A stretch of 64,000 nt of DNA from Flavitalea plasmicola (GTDB taxonomy: Bacteria; Bacteroidota; Bacteroidia; Chitinophagales; Chitinophagaceae), in assembly GCF_030546645.1 (NCBI RefSeq), contig NZ_JAUOTO010000003.1, positions 960,956 to 1,024,955 on the forward strand. Reading direction: 5' to 3'. This document shows, in pieces, positions 52,279 through 59,723 of the stretch (its first letter is position 1; each line of letters opens with the position of its first letter). A model generated the notes under the pieces. The model saw nothing but the letters and a program-made list of their open reading frames with translations. It had not been told where the DNA came from and searched no databases. The position numbers and the translations under genes are program-made.

Positions 52279-53187
52279 TTAGGATTTTTCAATCCCTTCT
52301 CTAAAACTACTGGGTGTCACCCCCTCATACTTGCGAAAAAGACGGGCAAAGTAAGACTGATCCGTAAATCCTACTTCCAGGGCCACCGCACTGATGGATA
52401 GTGAAGTCTGTCGTAAAAGGACCTTGGCTTCCGCAAGGATCATCTCATCGATCCACTGCGTGGGGGATTTTCCCGTAAAAGCCTTTATATTTTTATTGAG
52501 ATGGTTGGGCGTAACATGCAGTAAGGAAGCATAGTCCGTCACAAGGCGTTTTGTCCTGAAATGCGTATACACCAGCTTCCTGAATTCCTCGAACATGGCG
52601 CCCATCCCCGGGCGATGTCCCTGACGCTCGAATCGGCTCACCTGGTTGATCTCGCAAAGCAACACCAGCAGGTAAGGCTGGATAATATCCATCCGCTCCA
52701 GGCCATAAGTGGAATATTCGAAGAACAATCTTTTGAACAGCTGCAGGATGAATTGTGAAGATTGCCGGTCGGAACGTATATGATAAGGGAATCCCCAGGA
52801 GCTAAGGAATCCGAAATCCCGGATGAGCTCATTCTTCCCATAGATACCCTGCAACAGCGCATCCTGGAAGTGACATAAATAACCCTTATTGACATCTCCT
52901 TGCCCGAAAGAGAACACCTGGCCCGCAGGGACCAGCAACAGCTCTCCCCGCCGGGTTTTGTATCGCCTGCTGCCGATGGTCATGATGGCTTCCCCTTCTG
53001 TAATATAAATAAATGTGTGACCGGTGCTCCGCGAGGCGGGGACGGCCTCACGCACCAGACGGTACATATCCTCCACCCGAACGATAAAGAACTGGCTGAA
53101 ATCACCCTTCATCAGCTGCCCCAGCTCCGGCGAAGCCATATACCGTTCAGTAAACCCACGGCTATCATATACCTTTATTTTCGGCAT
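52279..53187 (-). CDS. AraC family transcriptional regulator
   Basis: The frame begins at a TTG at 53193; the ATG at 53187 gives 302 residues. N-terminal cupin-like ligand-binding half (HTFIYITEGEAIMTIGSRRY, GELLLVPAGQVFSFGQ). The C-terminal double helix-turn-helix spans about residues 200-300, with DYASLLHVTPNHLNKNIKAF and ALEVGFTDQSYFARLFRKYE, the AraC/XylS signature. Probably regulates a nearby or distant metabolic gene; the two small membrane proteins 47 bp downstream on the same strand are possible targets. The pentapeptide-repeat gene upstream is 25 bp away. Confidence 0.92.
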   Translation of the reverse strand: MPKIKVYDSRGFTERYMASPELGQLMKGDFSQFFIVRVEDMYRLVREAVPASRSTGHTFIYITEGEAIMTIGSRRYKTRRGELLLVPAGQVFSFGQGDVNKGYLCHFQDALLQGIYGKNELIRDFGFLSSWGFPYHIRSDRQSSQFILQLFKRLFFEYSTYGLERMDIIQPYLLVLLCEINQVSRFERQGHRPGMGAMFEEFRKLVYTHFRTKRLVTDYASLLHVTPNHLNKNIKAFTGKSPTQWIDEMILAEAKVLLRQTSLSISAVALEVGFTDQSYFARLFRKYEGVTPSSFREGIEKS

Positions 53188-53211
53188 GCCCAAATATAGG
53201 GCGAAACCCTT

Positions 53212-53616
53212 TTATTTTTTCCGGTGCTCGTTCAGCAGCTCGCCGATATCCACCCCGTCAATTTTCAGTCCCTTTATATTGCAATCCTTCAGCTCTACGC
53301 CGCTGAGATTGCAGTTCTCCAGCACACTGCCTTCCAGGTGGCAGTTCTCAAACTTCAATGGGCGCATCTTCGCCTGCGGATCATACATCGGATGGCCTTT
53401 CGGCGGCATACCAATATTGTGGATATAGGCGCCGCCCAATTGAGCGCCCTCGATCTCCAGGTCGCTGAGATTGGCATCCAAGATCCGTGTGCCCGCCATC
53501 ATCACGTCCTGAAAAAGGCAGTCTTTCAGCATCGCCTTGACAAACTTTGATCCATTGACGACTGCCTCGCTGACATCCAGCTGCATTTGTGCGTTCCGTA
53601 TCTTCGTCGGTTCCAT
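53212..53616 (-). CDS. Pentapeptide-repeat-like protein
   Basis: 134 residues, with repeats of the A(D/N)LXX type: ANLSDLEIEGAQLGGAYI in the first half and LKFENCHLEGSVLENCNLSG, VELKDCNIKGLKIDG in the second. These form a right-handed quadrilateral beta helix. Repeats are interrupted by a 20-residue loop (IGMPPKGHPMYDPQAK). No signal peptide, so cytoplasmic. Known pentapeptide proteins can mimic DNA or bind proteins; nothing here indicates a partner. Same strand as, and just before, the AraC gene. Confidence 0.82.
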   Translation of the reverse strand: MEPTKIRNAQMQLDVSEAVVNGSKFVKAMLKDCLFQDVMMAGTRILDANLSDLEIEGAQLGGAYIHNIGMPPKGHPMYDPQAKMRPLKFENCHLEGSVLENCNLSGVELKDCNIKGLKIDGVDIGELLNEHRKK

Positions 53617-53687
53617 CAGTTTTTTTCCAAAGCTAACTTAGAAAAAGAGTATTTACGGAGTGCAAAAAGGTCAATCCCAGGGGGTGA

Positions 53688-54062
53688 TCATGACAGCTCT
53701 GCCAATCTGAAGTATGCAATAAATATTGAAATAACCAATGCTATTAGATTGGTAACCACATTTTTTGGTTCATGAAGTCTGTAATGTATGCGTGCCGCAA
53801 AAACCATAATCACTGCAAAACATATTGCTGTCAGCGGTGTCAGCACCGCCGCAACTCCCAGCAGCCAGGGCAGGATGATCCCCACGGCTCCCAGCATCTC
53901 CGAAATGCCAATAAACCTGATAAAGGCGCCAGGCAGACCCGCCACCCCCGTCTGCCCTTTCTTCTCTACCAATACTCTTTCAGAATAGATGGATTTGCAA
54001 AAGCCTGAATAGCCAAACAACAATGCCAGCAAGGCCTGGCAGGACCATAATATCGTGTTCAT
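53688..54062 (-). CDS. DoxX family membrane protein
   Basis: 124 residues with four transmembrane segments. DoxX-like features are ALLALLFGYSGFCKSIY at the N-terminus, FIRFIGISEMLGAVGIILPW in the middle and LTPLTAICFAVIMVFAARIH. DoxX proteins are small inner-membrane proteins tied to redox balance or quinone handling; function is not established for this type. A perfect FNR-like palindrome lies 57 bp (centre) upstream of its start, next to the Crp/Fnr gene. Confidence 0.88.
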   Translation of the reverse strand: MNTILWSCQALLALLFGYSGFCKSIYSERVLVEKKGQTGVAGLPGAFIRFIGISEMLGAVGIILPWLLGVAAVLTPLTAICFAVIMVFAARIHYRLHEPKNVVTNLIALVISIFIAYFRLAELS

Positions 54063-54110
54063 AGCTTTGTTATTTTATACTACAAAGCTCGAACACCCCG
54101 ACGGCAATCC

Positions 54111-54128
54111 TTTTGACAATTGTCAAAA
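54111..54128. promoter_or_regulatory. Perfect palindrome TTTTGACAATTGTCAAAA, FNR-like operator candidate
   Basis: 18-bp perfect palindrome containing TTGAC-N4-GTCAA, close to the FNR consensus TTGAT-N4-ATCAA. Centre 57 bp upstream of the DoxX start (54062), two bases beyond the stop of the adjacent Crp/Fnr gene (54131). Confidence 0.65.
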
Positions 54129-54130
54129 AC

Positions 54131-54694
54131 CTAATGCTGCGCCCGTATCCGGCTCAATGTCTCCTGCGTGATGCCCAGATAGCTGGCGATCATACCCAGC
54201 GGAACCCGCTGAATAAATGTAGGATTATTCTCCATCAACGTCTGGTATCGTTGTGCCGCCGTCGCAAAATGCAGCTCATCAAAACGCTGCTGTAATTGTA
54301 TCAGGCCAAAGCTGACCAGCAGCCTCCCCAGCCGCTCGATATCATGATATTGCTTGTATAGCAGCTCCAGCTCATCATGATGCAACCCCCATAGCACGGA
54401 ATCTTCCAGCAGCACGATCCCTCTTCTATCAGGCTTGCGGGTCAGGAAACTGATGATGGAAGATGCAAACATGTCCTCCGCGCTCAACCAGTCAGTGACA
54501 TCCTTGCCATCTTTATAATAAAAGGTCCGGGTGAGCCCCCGCTCTATGAAATAAACAAAATGACACACAGAATCCTGCTTCACCAGCAAATGGTCCTTTG
54601 GCAACTCCACCTTCCGGAGGATCGATGCCAGCGCATCCCTGCCTTCCTTTGTCAACTGGACGAATTGTCCTACCCTGTTGAAAAATTTTTCCAT
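54131..54694 (-). CDS. Crp/Fnr family transcriptional regulator
   Basis: The frame begins at 54790, but the family start is the ATG at 54694 (MEKFFNRVGQFVQL), giving 187 residues. Nucleotide-binding-type beta roll (LPKDHLLVKQDSVCHFVYFI), dimer helix, and the C-terminal HTH VPLGMIASYLGITQETLSRI. The recognition helix keeps Glu-x-x-Ser-Arg, the FNR arrangement that reads TTGA. No iron-sulfur Cys cluster is visible, so oxygen sensing is not implied. The likely target is the DoxX gene beyond the palindrome at 54111. Diverges from the FG-GAP protein gene. Confidence 0.9.
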   Translation of the reverse strand: MEKFFNRVGQFVQLTKEGRDALASILRKVELPKDHLLVKQDSVCHFVYFIERGLTRTFYYKDGKDVTDWLSAEDMFASSIISFLTRKPDRRGIVLLEDSVLWGLHHDELELLYKQYHDIERLGRLLVSFGLIQLQQRFDELHFATAAQRYQTLMENNPTFIQRVPLGMIASYLGITQETLSRIRAQH

Positions 54695-54862
54695 ATTGAT
54701 GCTGTCGGTAATACAGATGTAGGTCATTAAAGGTAGAAGGTTTTTCGTAACAACCATATTTTCTCTGGCCCGACAATTGCAGGAAAACACTTACCAAATC
54801 CCACGTACTCACTGCAAACTTGCATGATCTCTTCCCGCCTTATGACGTAAATCTTATCAATT

Positions 54863-57142
54863 ATGAATAATCTTTACTCTTGCCGCAGGACAGCTGCTTT
54901 GCTGGTCTTGTCCTTCGTGACCCTTCTTTCCAGTGTTTTCCCTTCCTTTTCCCAGCCTGTCGGCGGATGGGGGAAGATCACCGACAGCGGCTTCAGCCCC
55001 ATCACCTTTCCCGGCTTTCTGGGAGGTTTTAATGTCAGGGGTATGATCGCCTTTGACATCGATGGGGATGGCAGAAAGGATGCCGTCGTCGTAAATGCCT
55101 CTCCCGTGAATGCCATCACTGTTCTGCAGAACCTGAGCGCCCCCGGCGTCCCGGATTTTGAGGACGCGGCTTCCCCGGCCGCCGGCAACTCTCCCGGGTC
55201 GATCGCTTATGGCGACCTGGATGGAGATGGCAAACCAGATCTGCTGGTGGCCAATCTGGGCGACCATAATATTTCGATATTCCGGAACAACAGCACCCCC
55301 GGCCATCTGTCCTTTGACACAGCGGTTAAAGTGGGTAATGTCACTTTCCTCGGCAGCCTGCTCATCCAGGACTTTGATCACGATGGCAAGCCGGACATTG
55401 CTTTCCCGGCTATTCCTGAGGACAACACGCATGGATACAACGGGTTTGCCATCTTTCGCAACACCAGCTCCCCAGGAACTTTTTCTTTCCAGCCCAGGGT
55501 CGACTTCACTACCGTGGCCTTTCCAGAGGCCGTATCTTCAGGCGACCTCACGGGAGACAGCTTACCTGAACTGATCTATTGCCCTGACTTGTCTAATAAG
55601 TTTTCCATTCTGGTGAATACCAGCACGCCTGGTGTCCTATCCTTCGATACGGCGGTCAGCTGGCCCATCGGCAACTATCCCATCGGCTCAGCCATAGGCG
55701 ACTTTGATGGAGACGGCCTGCCTGATATAGCCGTGTCCGTCAGCCATTATAACACGTTGTCCCTGTTCAGGAATACCCGTACAGGCACCGGACTTTCCTT
55801 TGACCAGACAGAACTCACTGTCGGAGACACCCTCCACCCTTATCCCGGAGGCGTTAGCATCAGTGACCTTAATATGGACGGAAAACCCGACCTGTTCATC
55901 CGGTGTAATAATAGCAGAGGCGGCGCCCTGCTGCAGAATGAGACGGCCGCACCCGGATCGTTTGCTTTTGCTCCCCAAAGATTTATTTCGATCCTGCCCG
56001 ATACGTCCATCGTACAAGATCCCTTCGGCGAAGGCGCCGCCGATGGACTGGCCATCGACGACTTTGACGGAGACGGCAGGCCCGATCTCCTGATGACCGA
56101 CTACCGACCGCAGTTTACTATCGTTTACAACACACTGAATATCCGTCTGAACAGGATCGGCGCTCCCCTGGTCGCCCCTTCCGGCGCTTCGCCGGTATCC
56201 GATACCATTGCCACTTATATCACCATCGATACCACCGTGCAGACTCATAACGGGACCCCCTATTTGCAAAGACATTTTGATATCGAGCCGGCCAGCAACC
56301 CTGCCACTTCGACGGCCACCGTCACGTTGTATTACAACCAGCAGGACTTTGATAATTTCAACGCACTGGCGGCTCATGGGGACGATCTGCCCACCGCCGC
56401 CTCCGACACCGCGGACAAAGCGCATATTCTGATCTTCCAGTACCATGGCACCAGCGCCACCCGGCGGCCTGGAAGCTACTCCGGCAGCAGCCAGCTGATC
56501 AATCCCGATGACAGCAAGATCGTTTGGAACAACTCCTCCTCCCGTTGGGAGATTACTTTCGACGTTACAGGCTTCAGCGGCTTCTTCCTGGGAACCTCCG
56601 GTACTGTGCTGCCGCTTACCCTGCTCTCGTTCGACGGCCACCGGCAAGGCGCCGACGCCCTCCTGGACTGGACCGCCACCGATGAGATCGATGTCAGCCG
56701 CTTTGAAGTACAGCGCAGCCCCAACGGCGGCAGCTTCACCTCCATCGGCGTAGTCCCCGCAACAGCCGACATGCATCGCTATTCCTATATAGACGCCGCC
56801 ACGCAGAATAAGGCTTATTTCTACCGGCTAAAGATCGTCGACCTTGACGGAAAATATAGCTATAGCAGGATCGTCAGCATAGCTGGAAGCAATAGCCTGT
56901 ACGGCCTGAACCTTTTTCCCAACCCTGCCCATGGCCTTGTCACCATTCAACACCCGGCGGTCACAGGCGGCACCGCACAAATTCAGCTCCTTGACCTGTC
57001 CGGGCGTGTACTCCGTACCATTAAAGTTGCTCCCGGCAGCGCCCAGATCACCCTTAACCTGGATGGACTGGCCGCCGGCATTTACCAGGTGCAGTGGTCA
57101 GATGGCAGTCATAAGGTCAGCTGCCCGTTGCTGGTAAAATAA
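54863..57142 (+). CDS. FG-GAP/VCBS-repeat surface protein with type IX secretion sorting domain
   Basis: 759 residues, signal peptide ending SFS with Gln31 as first mature residue. Residues about 50-430 contain seven or more FG-GAP/VCBS propeller repeats with calcium-binding loops (DIDGDGRKDAVV, DLDGDGKPDLLV, DFDHDGKPDIAF, DFDGDGRPDLLM). An Ig-like region follows (about 440-600), a short fibronectin-like part (LLDWTATDEIDVSRFEVQRS), and residues about 680-759 are a type A T9SS C-terminal domain (LFPNPAHGLVTIQHP ... LDGLAAGIYQVQW). It should be exported and anchored at the surface. Ligand unknown. Confidence 0.92.
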   Translation: MNNLYSCRRTAALLVLSFVTLLSSVFPSFSQPVGGWGKITDSGFSPITFPGFLGGFNVRGMIAFDIDGDGRKDAVVVNASPVNAITVLQNLSAPGVPDFEDAASPAAGNSPGSIAYGDLDGDGKPDLLVANLGDHNISIFRNNSTPGHLSFDTAVKVGNVTFLGSLLIQDFDHDGKPDIAFPAIPEDNTHGYNGFAIFRNTSSPGTFSFQPRVDFTTVAFPEAVSSGDLTGDSLPELIYCPDLSNKFSILVNTSTPGVLSFDTAVSWPIGNYPIGSAIGDFDGDGLPDIAVSVSHYNTLSLFRNTRTGTGLSFDQTELTVGDTLHPYPGGVSISDLNMDGKPDLFIRCNNSRGGALLQNETAAPGSFAFAPQRFISILPDTSIVQDPFGEGAADGLAIDDFDGDGRPDLLMTDYRPQFTIVYNTLNIRLNRIGAPLVAPSGASPVSDTIATYITIDTTVQTHNGTPYLQRHFDIEPASNPATSTATVTLYYNQQDFDNFNALAAHGDDLPTAASDTADKAHILIFQYHGTSATRRPGSYSGSSQLINPDDSKIVWNNSSSRWEITFDVTGFSGFFLGTSGTVLPLTLLSFDGHRQGADALLDWTATDEIDVSRFEVQRSPNGGSFTSIGVVPATADMHRYSYIDAATQNKAYFYRLKIVDLDGKYSYSRIVSIAGSNSLYGLNLFPNPAHGLVTIQHPAVTGGTAQIQLLDLSGRVLRTIKVAPGSAQITLNLDGLAAGIYQVQWSDGSHKVSCPLLVK

Positions 57143-57157
57143 ATGCGGACGACCCGT

Positions 57158-57179
57158 GTGCCATAACCGGGCACTTTTT
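57158..57179 (+). terminator. Hairpin terminator after the FG-GAP gene
   Basis: GTGCC and GGCAC form a 5-bp stem with a 7-base loop and a run of five T, 16 bp beyond the stop codon of the T9SS protein. Short but correctly placed. Confidence 0.6.
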
Positions 57180-57266
57180 ATTGCGCTGTAAATCCAATGG
57201 CATGATTCTCATATGATTGGAATATTGGCATTTTAATGGCAGTCCTTTCGCCAAACGTTTTCGTAT

Positions 57267-58757
57267 ATGCGTCCAGTCTTCTGCGTTTGCGTCCTGCTGA
57301 CATTATTTGGTCTGCTTTCGCCTTCATGCACAAACGCCCAAAACTTTGAAAAGATCGTCTTCAATGCCAATGACAGCGCCAGCGACTATTACTTGGCCAT
57401 TCCACCTTCCGTACCAGCAAAAGCCGCCCTTATCATTCTCACCAGCATGCGTCCCCCGGAATCCGTCCTGCCAGAAACGATGCTGCACAATGCCGCTTAC
57501 GCCAATGGTATGCTTACCATTGTAGCTTCCATGGGCGACAATCTTTTTGCCGACACGGCCACCGTGACCCGTATCAATACCATCTTTCGGCATATCCTCA
57601 CCCGCTTTCCCATTGATAGCTCCCGGGTAGCCCTGGCCGGCTATTCCTTTGCCGGCAATATCGCGCTCCGCTATGCGGAATTAACCAATGAATATCCCGC
57701 AAGATTTCTCCTTCATCCCCGTGCCGTATTCACCGTGGACAGTCCCGTCGATTGCTTTGCGCTCTGGCAATGGTGCGAAAGGGCCATCAAAAAGAACTAC
57801 TATCCCGGCAGCGTAGGCGATGGAAAATTCTTATTGGATGTCATGACAAAGAACTATGGCTCTATCCAGGAACACCCGGAAGTTTACAAACAGCTTACTC
57901 CCTTCAACCACGCATCGGACCAACCCGGTAATGAACAGTATCTGCAGCACACCGCCGTCCGGTTGTACTACGACACGGACATTGAATGGCAGCTGAAGTA
58001 CCGGCGCAACAGCTACTACGATACCTATATGCCCGATGCGTCGGAAATGATCAGCAGGCTCCTGCTGGGGGGCAATGACAAAGCTGAGTTTGTGGCCGCC
58101 CGGTCCGGAAGGCGAAGCAACGGGATTCGCAGTCCCAATGCTTTTTCCATCGTAGATGAGGCGGCATGCATGCAATGGCTGAAAACAACCTTGGATGTCT
58201 TCGACCCCAATTCCTGGGCGCCGCCATACAAGCTGCCGATCCCGTCCGGCTGGACCACCGAACGCTTCTTCTTCCCATTTGACTTTGCACCGCAGATCCC
58301 ATATAAAGGAGCAGAAGAGCTGAGGTTTGCTCCCGGCTGGGCAGACGGCGCCAGCGATGAGCACTGGGCCTATGCCTTTTTATGGTGGCTGGAAGGGCAT
58401 CCCCAGCTGACTGCGGAGAAACTACAGACCCACCTGCAGGATTATTACAGTGGTCTCGTCGGACAAAATATAGTGCCCCGTAAAATACCCAGGGATCGGC
58501 TGATCCCCGCAAAAGCAAACATTAAAGCAACCACCACGGCCCCCGGCGACAAAGCAACATTTGCAGGCACCGTCGTGATGCTGGATTATCTCACTCAAAC
58601 CCCTATGACACTCAATGTGCTTATTCACTGGAAAGATCTGCAGCTGCCGGACAGGTCAGCCGTCTTTTTTGAAATATCCCCGCGCCCGCTGGGGCACCGG
58701 ATATGGACGCAGCTAAATACGCTGAACAAGGAGCTGGATTTGCCGAAAGCCCATTAA
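57267..58757 (+). CDS. Secreted alpha/beta-hydrolase-like protein with an unknown C-terminal region
   Basis: 496 residues, signal peptide ending TNA with Gln25 as first mature residue. Residues about 25-310 have the alpha/beta-hydrolase layout: ALIILTSMRPPESVLPE (oxyanion strand), a nucleophile elbow GYSFAGN with Ser near 128, and FYDTDIEW-type strands, with His in FNHASD as a possible triad member. The last 180 residues (from about DVFDPNSWAPPYKLP) form a second domain with no family I recognise. An esterase or peptidase role is possible but unproven. Directly upstream of the glutaminyl cyclase (16 bp). Confidence 0.65.
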   Translation: MRPVFCVCVLLTLFGLLSPSCTNAQNFEKIVFNANDSASDYYLAIPPSVPAKAALIILTSMRPPESVLPETMLHNAAYANGMLTIVASMGDNLFADTATVTRINTIFRHILTRFPIDSSRVALAGYSFAGNIALRYAELTNEYPARFLLHPRAVFTVDSPVDCFALWQWCERAIKKNYYPGSVGDGKFLLDVMTKNYGSIQEHPEVYKQLTPFNHASDQPGNEQYLQHTAVRLYYDTDIEWQLKYRRNSYYDTYMPDASEMISRLLLGGNDKAEFVAARSGRRSNGIRSPNAFSIVDEAACMQWLKTTLDVFDPNSWAPPYKLPIPSGWTTERFFFPFDFAPQIPYKGAEELRFAPGWADGASDEHWAYAFLWWLEGHPQLTAEKLQTHLQDYYSGLVGQNIVPRKIPRDRLIPAKANIKATTTAPGDKATFAGTVVMLDYLTQTPMTLNVLIHWKDLQLPDRSAVFFEISPRPLGHRIWTQLNTLNKELDLPKAH

Positions 58758-58773
58758 AATGTTAGCTTAGATC

Positions 58774-59607
58774 ATGCGTTCCAAACCCGGCTTATTCCTG
58801 TTGGCTTCCTGCTTCCTGTCCATTGCGTGCAATAACGAGACAGATACTTCCCATGTTCCGGCGACAGCTGTATCTGCTCAGCCTGCTGCCATACCCGTCA
58901 TCAATTACTCCGTCACAGCCTATCTGCCTCATGACACGGCCCTGTTCACGGAAGGTTTCCTTGTACACAACGGACAGCTCTTCGAAAGCACTGGCTCCCC
59001 GGAAGAATTTCCCGATGCAGAATCCCTGGTAGGCATCATCGACCCCCACACAGGAAAGCTGGATCAGAAGATCAGGCTGGATAAAGAAGAATATTTCGGC
59101 GAAGGCATTGCCTTCCTGAAAGACAAACTCTACCAGCTGACCTACCTCAACCAAAAAGGCTTTATCTATGACGCCGTCACCTTTAAAAAGACCGGTGAGT
59201 TCACCTTCGCAAGCAAACAGGGATGGGGACTTACCACTGACGGCGCTCACCTCATCATGGATGACAGCTCCGACGTCCTTACTTTTCTTGATCCCTCGAC
59301 GCTCAAAGCCGTAAAGACCCTGAAAGTGACAATGAGCGGTATTGCCCGCGACAGTCTCAATGAATTGGAATTTATAAAAGGATACATCTATGCCAATGTC
59401 TGGTATACCAATTATATCCTGAAGATCGACCCTGCCACCGGCAAGGTGATAGCACGACTGGACCTGTCCTCCATCGTTGCTGACGCGCGTAATAAGAATC
59501 CCCGCGCCAACGTACTCAACGGCATTGCATATGACCCCGCATCCGACAAGATCTACGTTGTAGGTAAACGATGGCCGAATATCTATCAGATAGATTTTCC
59601 ACATTGA
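58774..59607 (+). CDS. Glutaminyl-peptide cyclotransferase (bacterial/plant type), lipoprotein
   Basis: 277 residues. Lipoprotein signal with Cys19 (FLSIACNNE), without Lys/Arg at +3. The rest is the five-bladed propeller of the bacterial/plant glutaminyl cyclase: TEGFLVHNGQLFESTGSPEE, FGEGIAFLKDKLYQLTYLNQ, ASKQGWGLTTDGAHLIMDDS, LNELEFIKGYIYANVWYTN and ANVLNGIAYDPASDKIYVVG are its conserved blocks, including the active-site Glu in LNELE. It converts N-terminal Gln to pyroglutamate on exported proteins. Ten proteins in this window are predicted to expose N-terminal Gln, so suitable substrates are plentiful. Confidence 0.93.
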   Translation: MRSKPGLFLLASCFLSIACNNETDTSHVPATAVSAQPAAIPVINYSVTAYLPHDTALFTEGFLVHNGQLFESTGSPEEFPDAESLVGIIDPHTGKLDQKIRLDKEEYFGEGIAFLKDKLYQLTYLNQKGFIYDAVTFKKTGEFTFASKQGWGLTTDGAHLIMDDSSDVLTFLDPSTLKAVKTLKVTMSGIARDSLNELEFIKGYIYANVWYTNYILKIDPATGKVIARLDLSSIVADARNKNPRANVLNGIAYDPASDKIYVVGKRWPNIYQIDFPH

Positions 59608-59723
59608 CCGGGATGCATCCACCCGTTCGTGTATAGGGGAAAATCCGTAAGGTTTAAGTTAATAATTGAATAGCCCCCCATCCTGCTGTGTCGTAGTTTT
59701 AGCCAACTACCAACAACGATCCC

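Noticed and set aside
55688-56776. 362-codon minus-strand frame
   Set aside because: Antisense to the FG-GAP protein; Gly/Val-rich shadow of the repeat codons.
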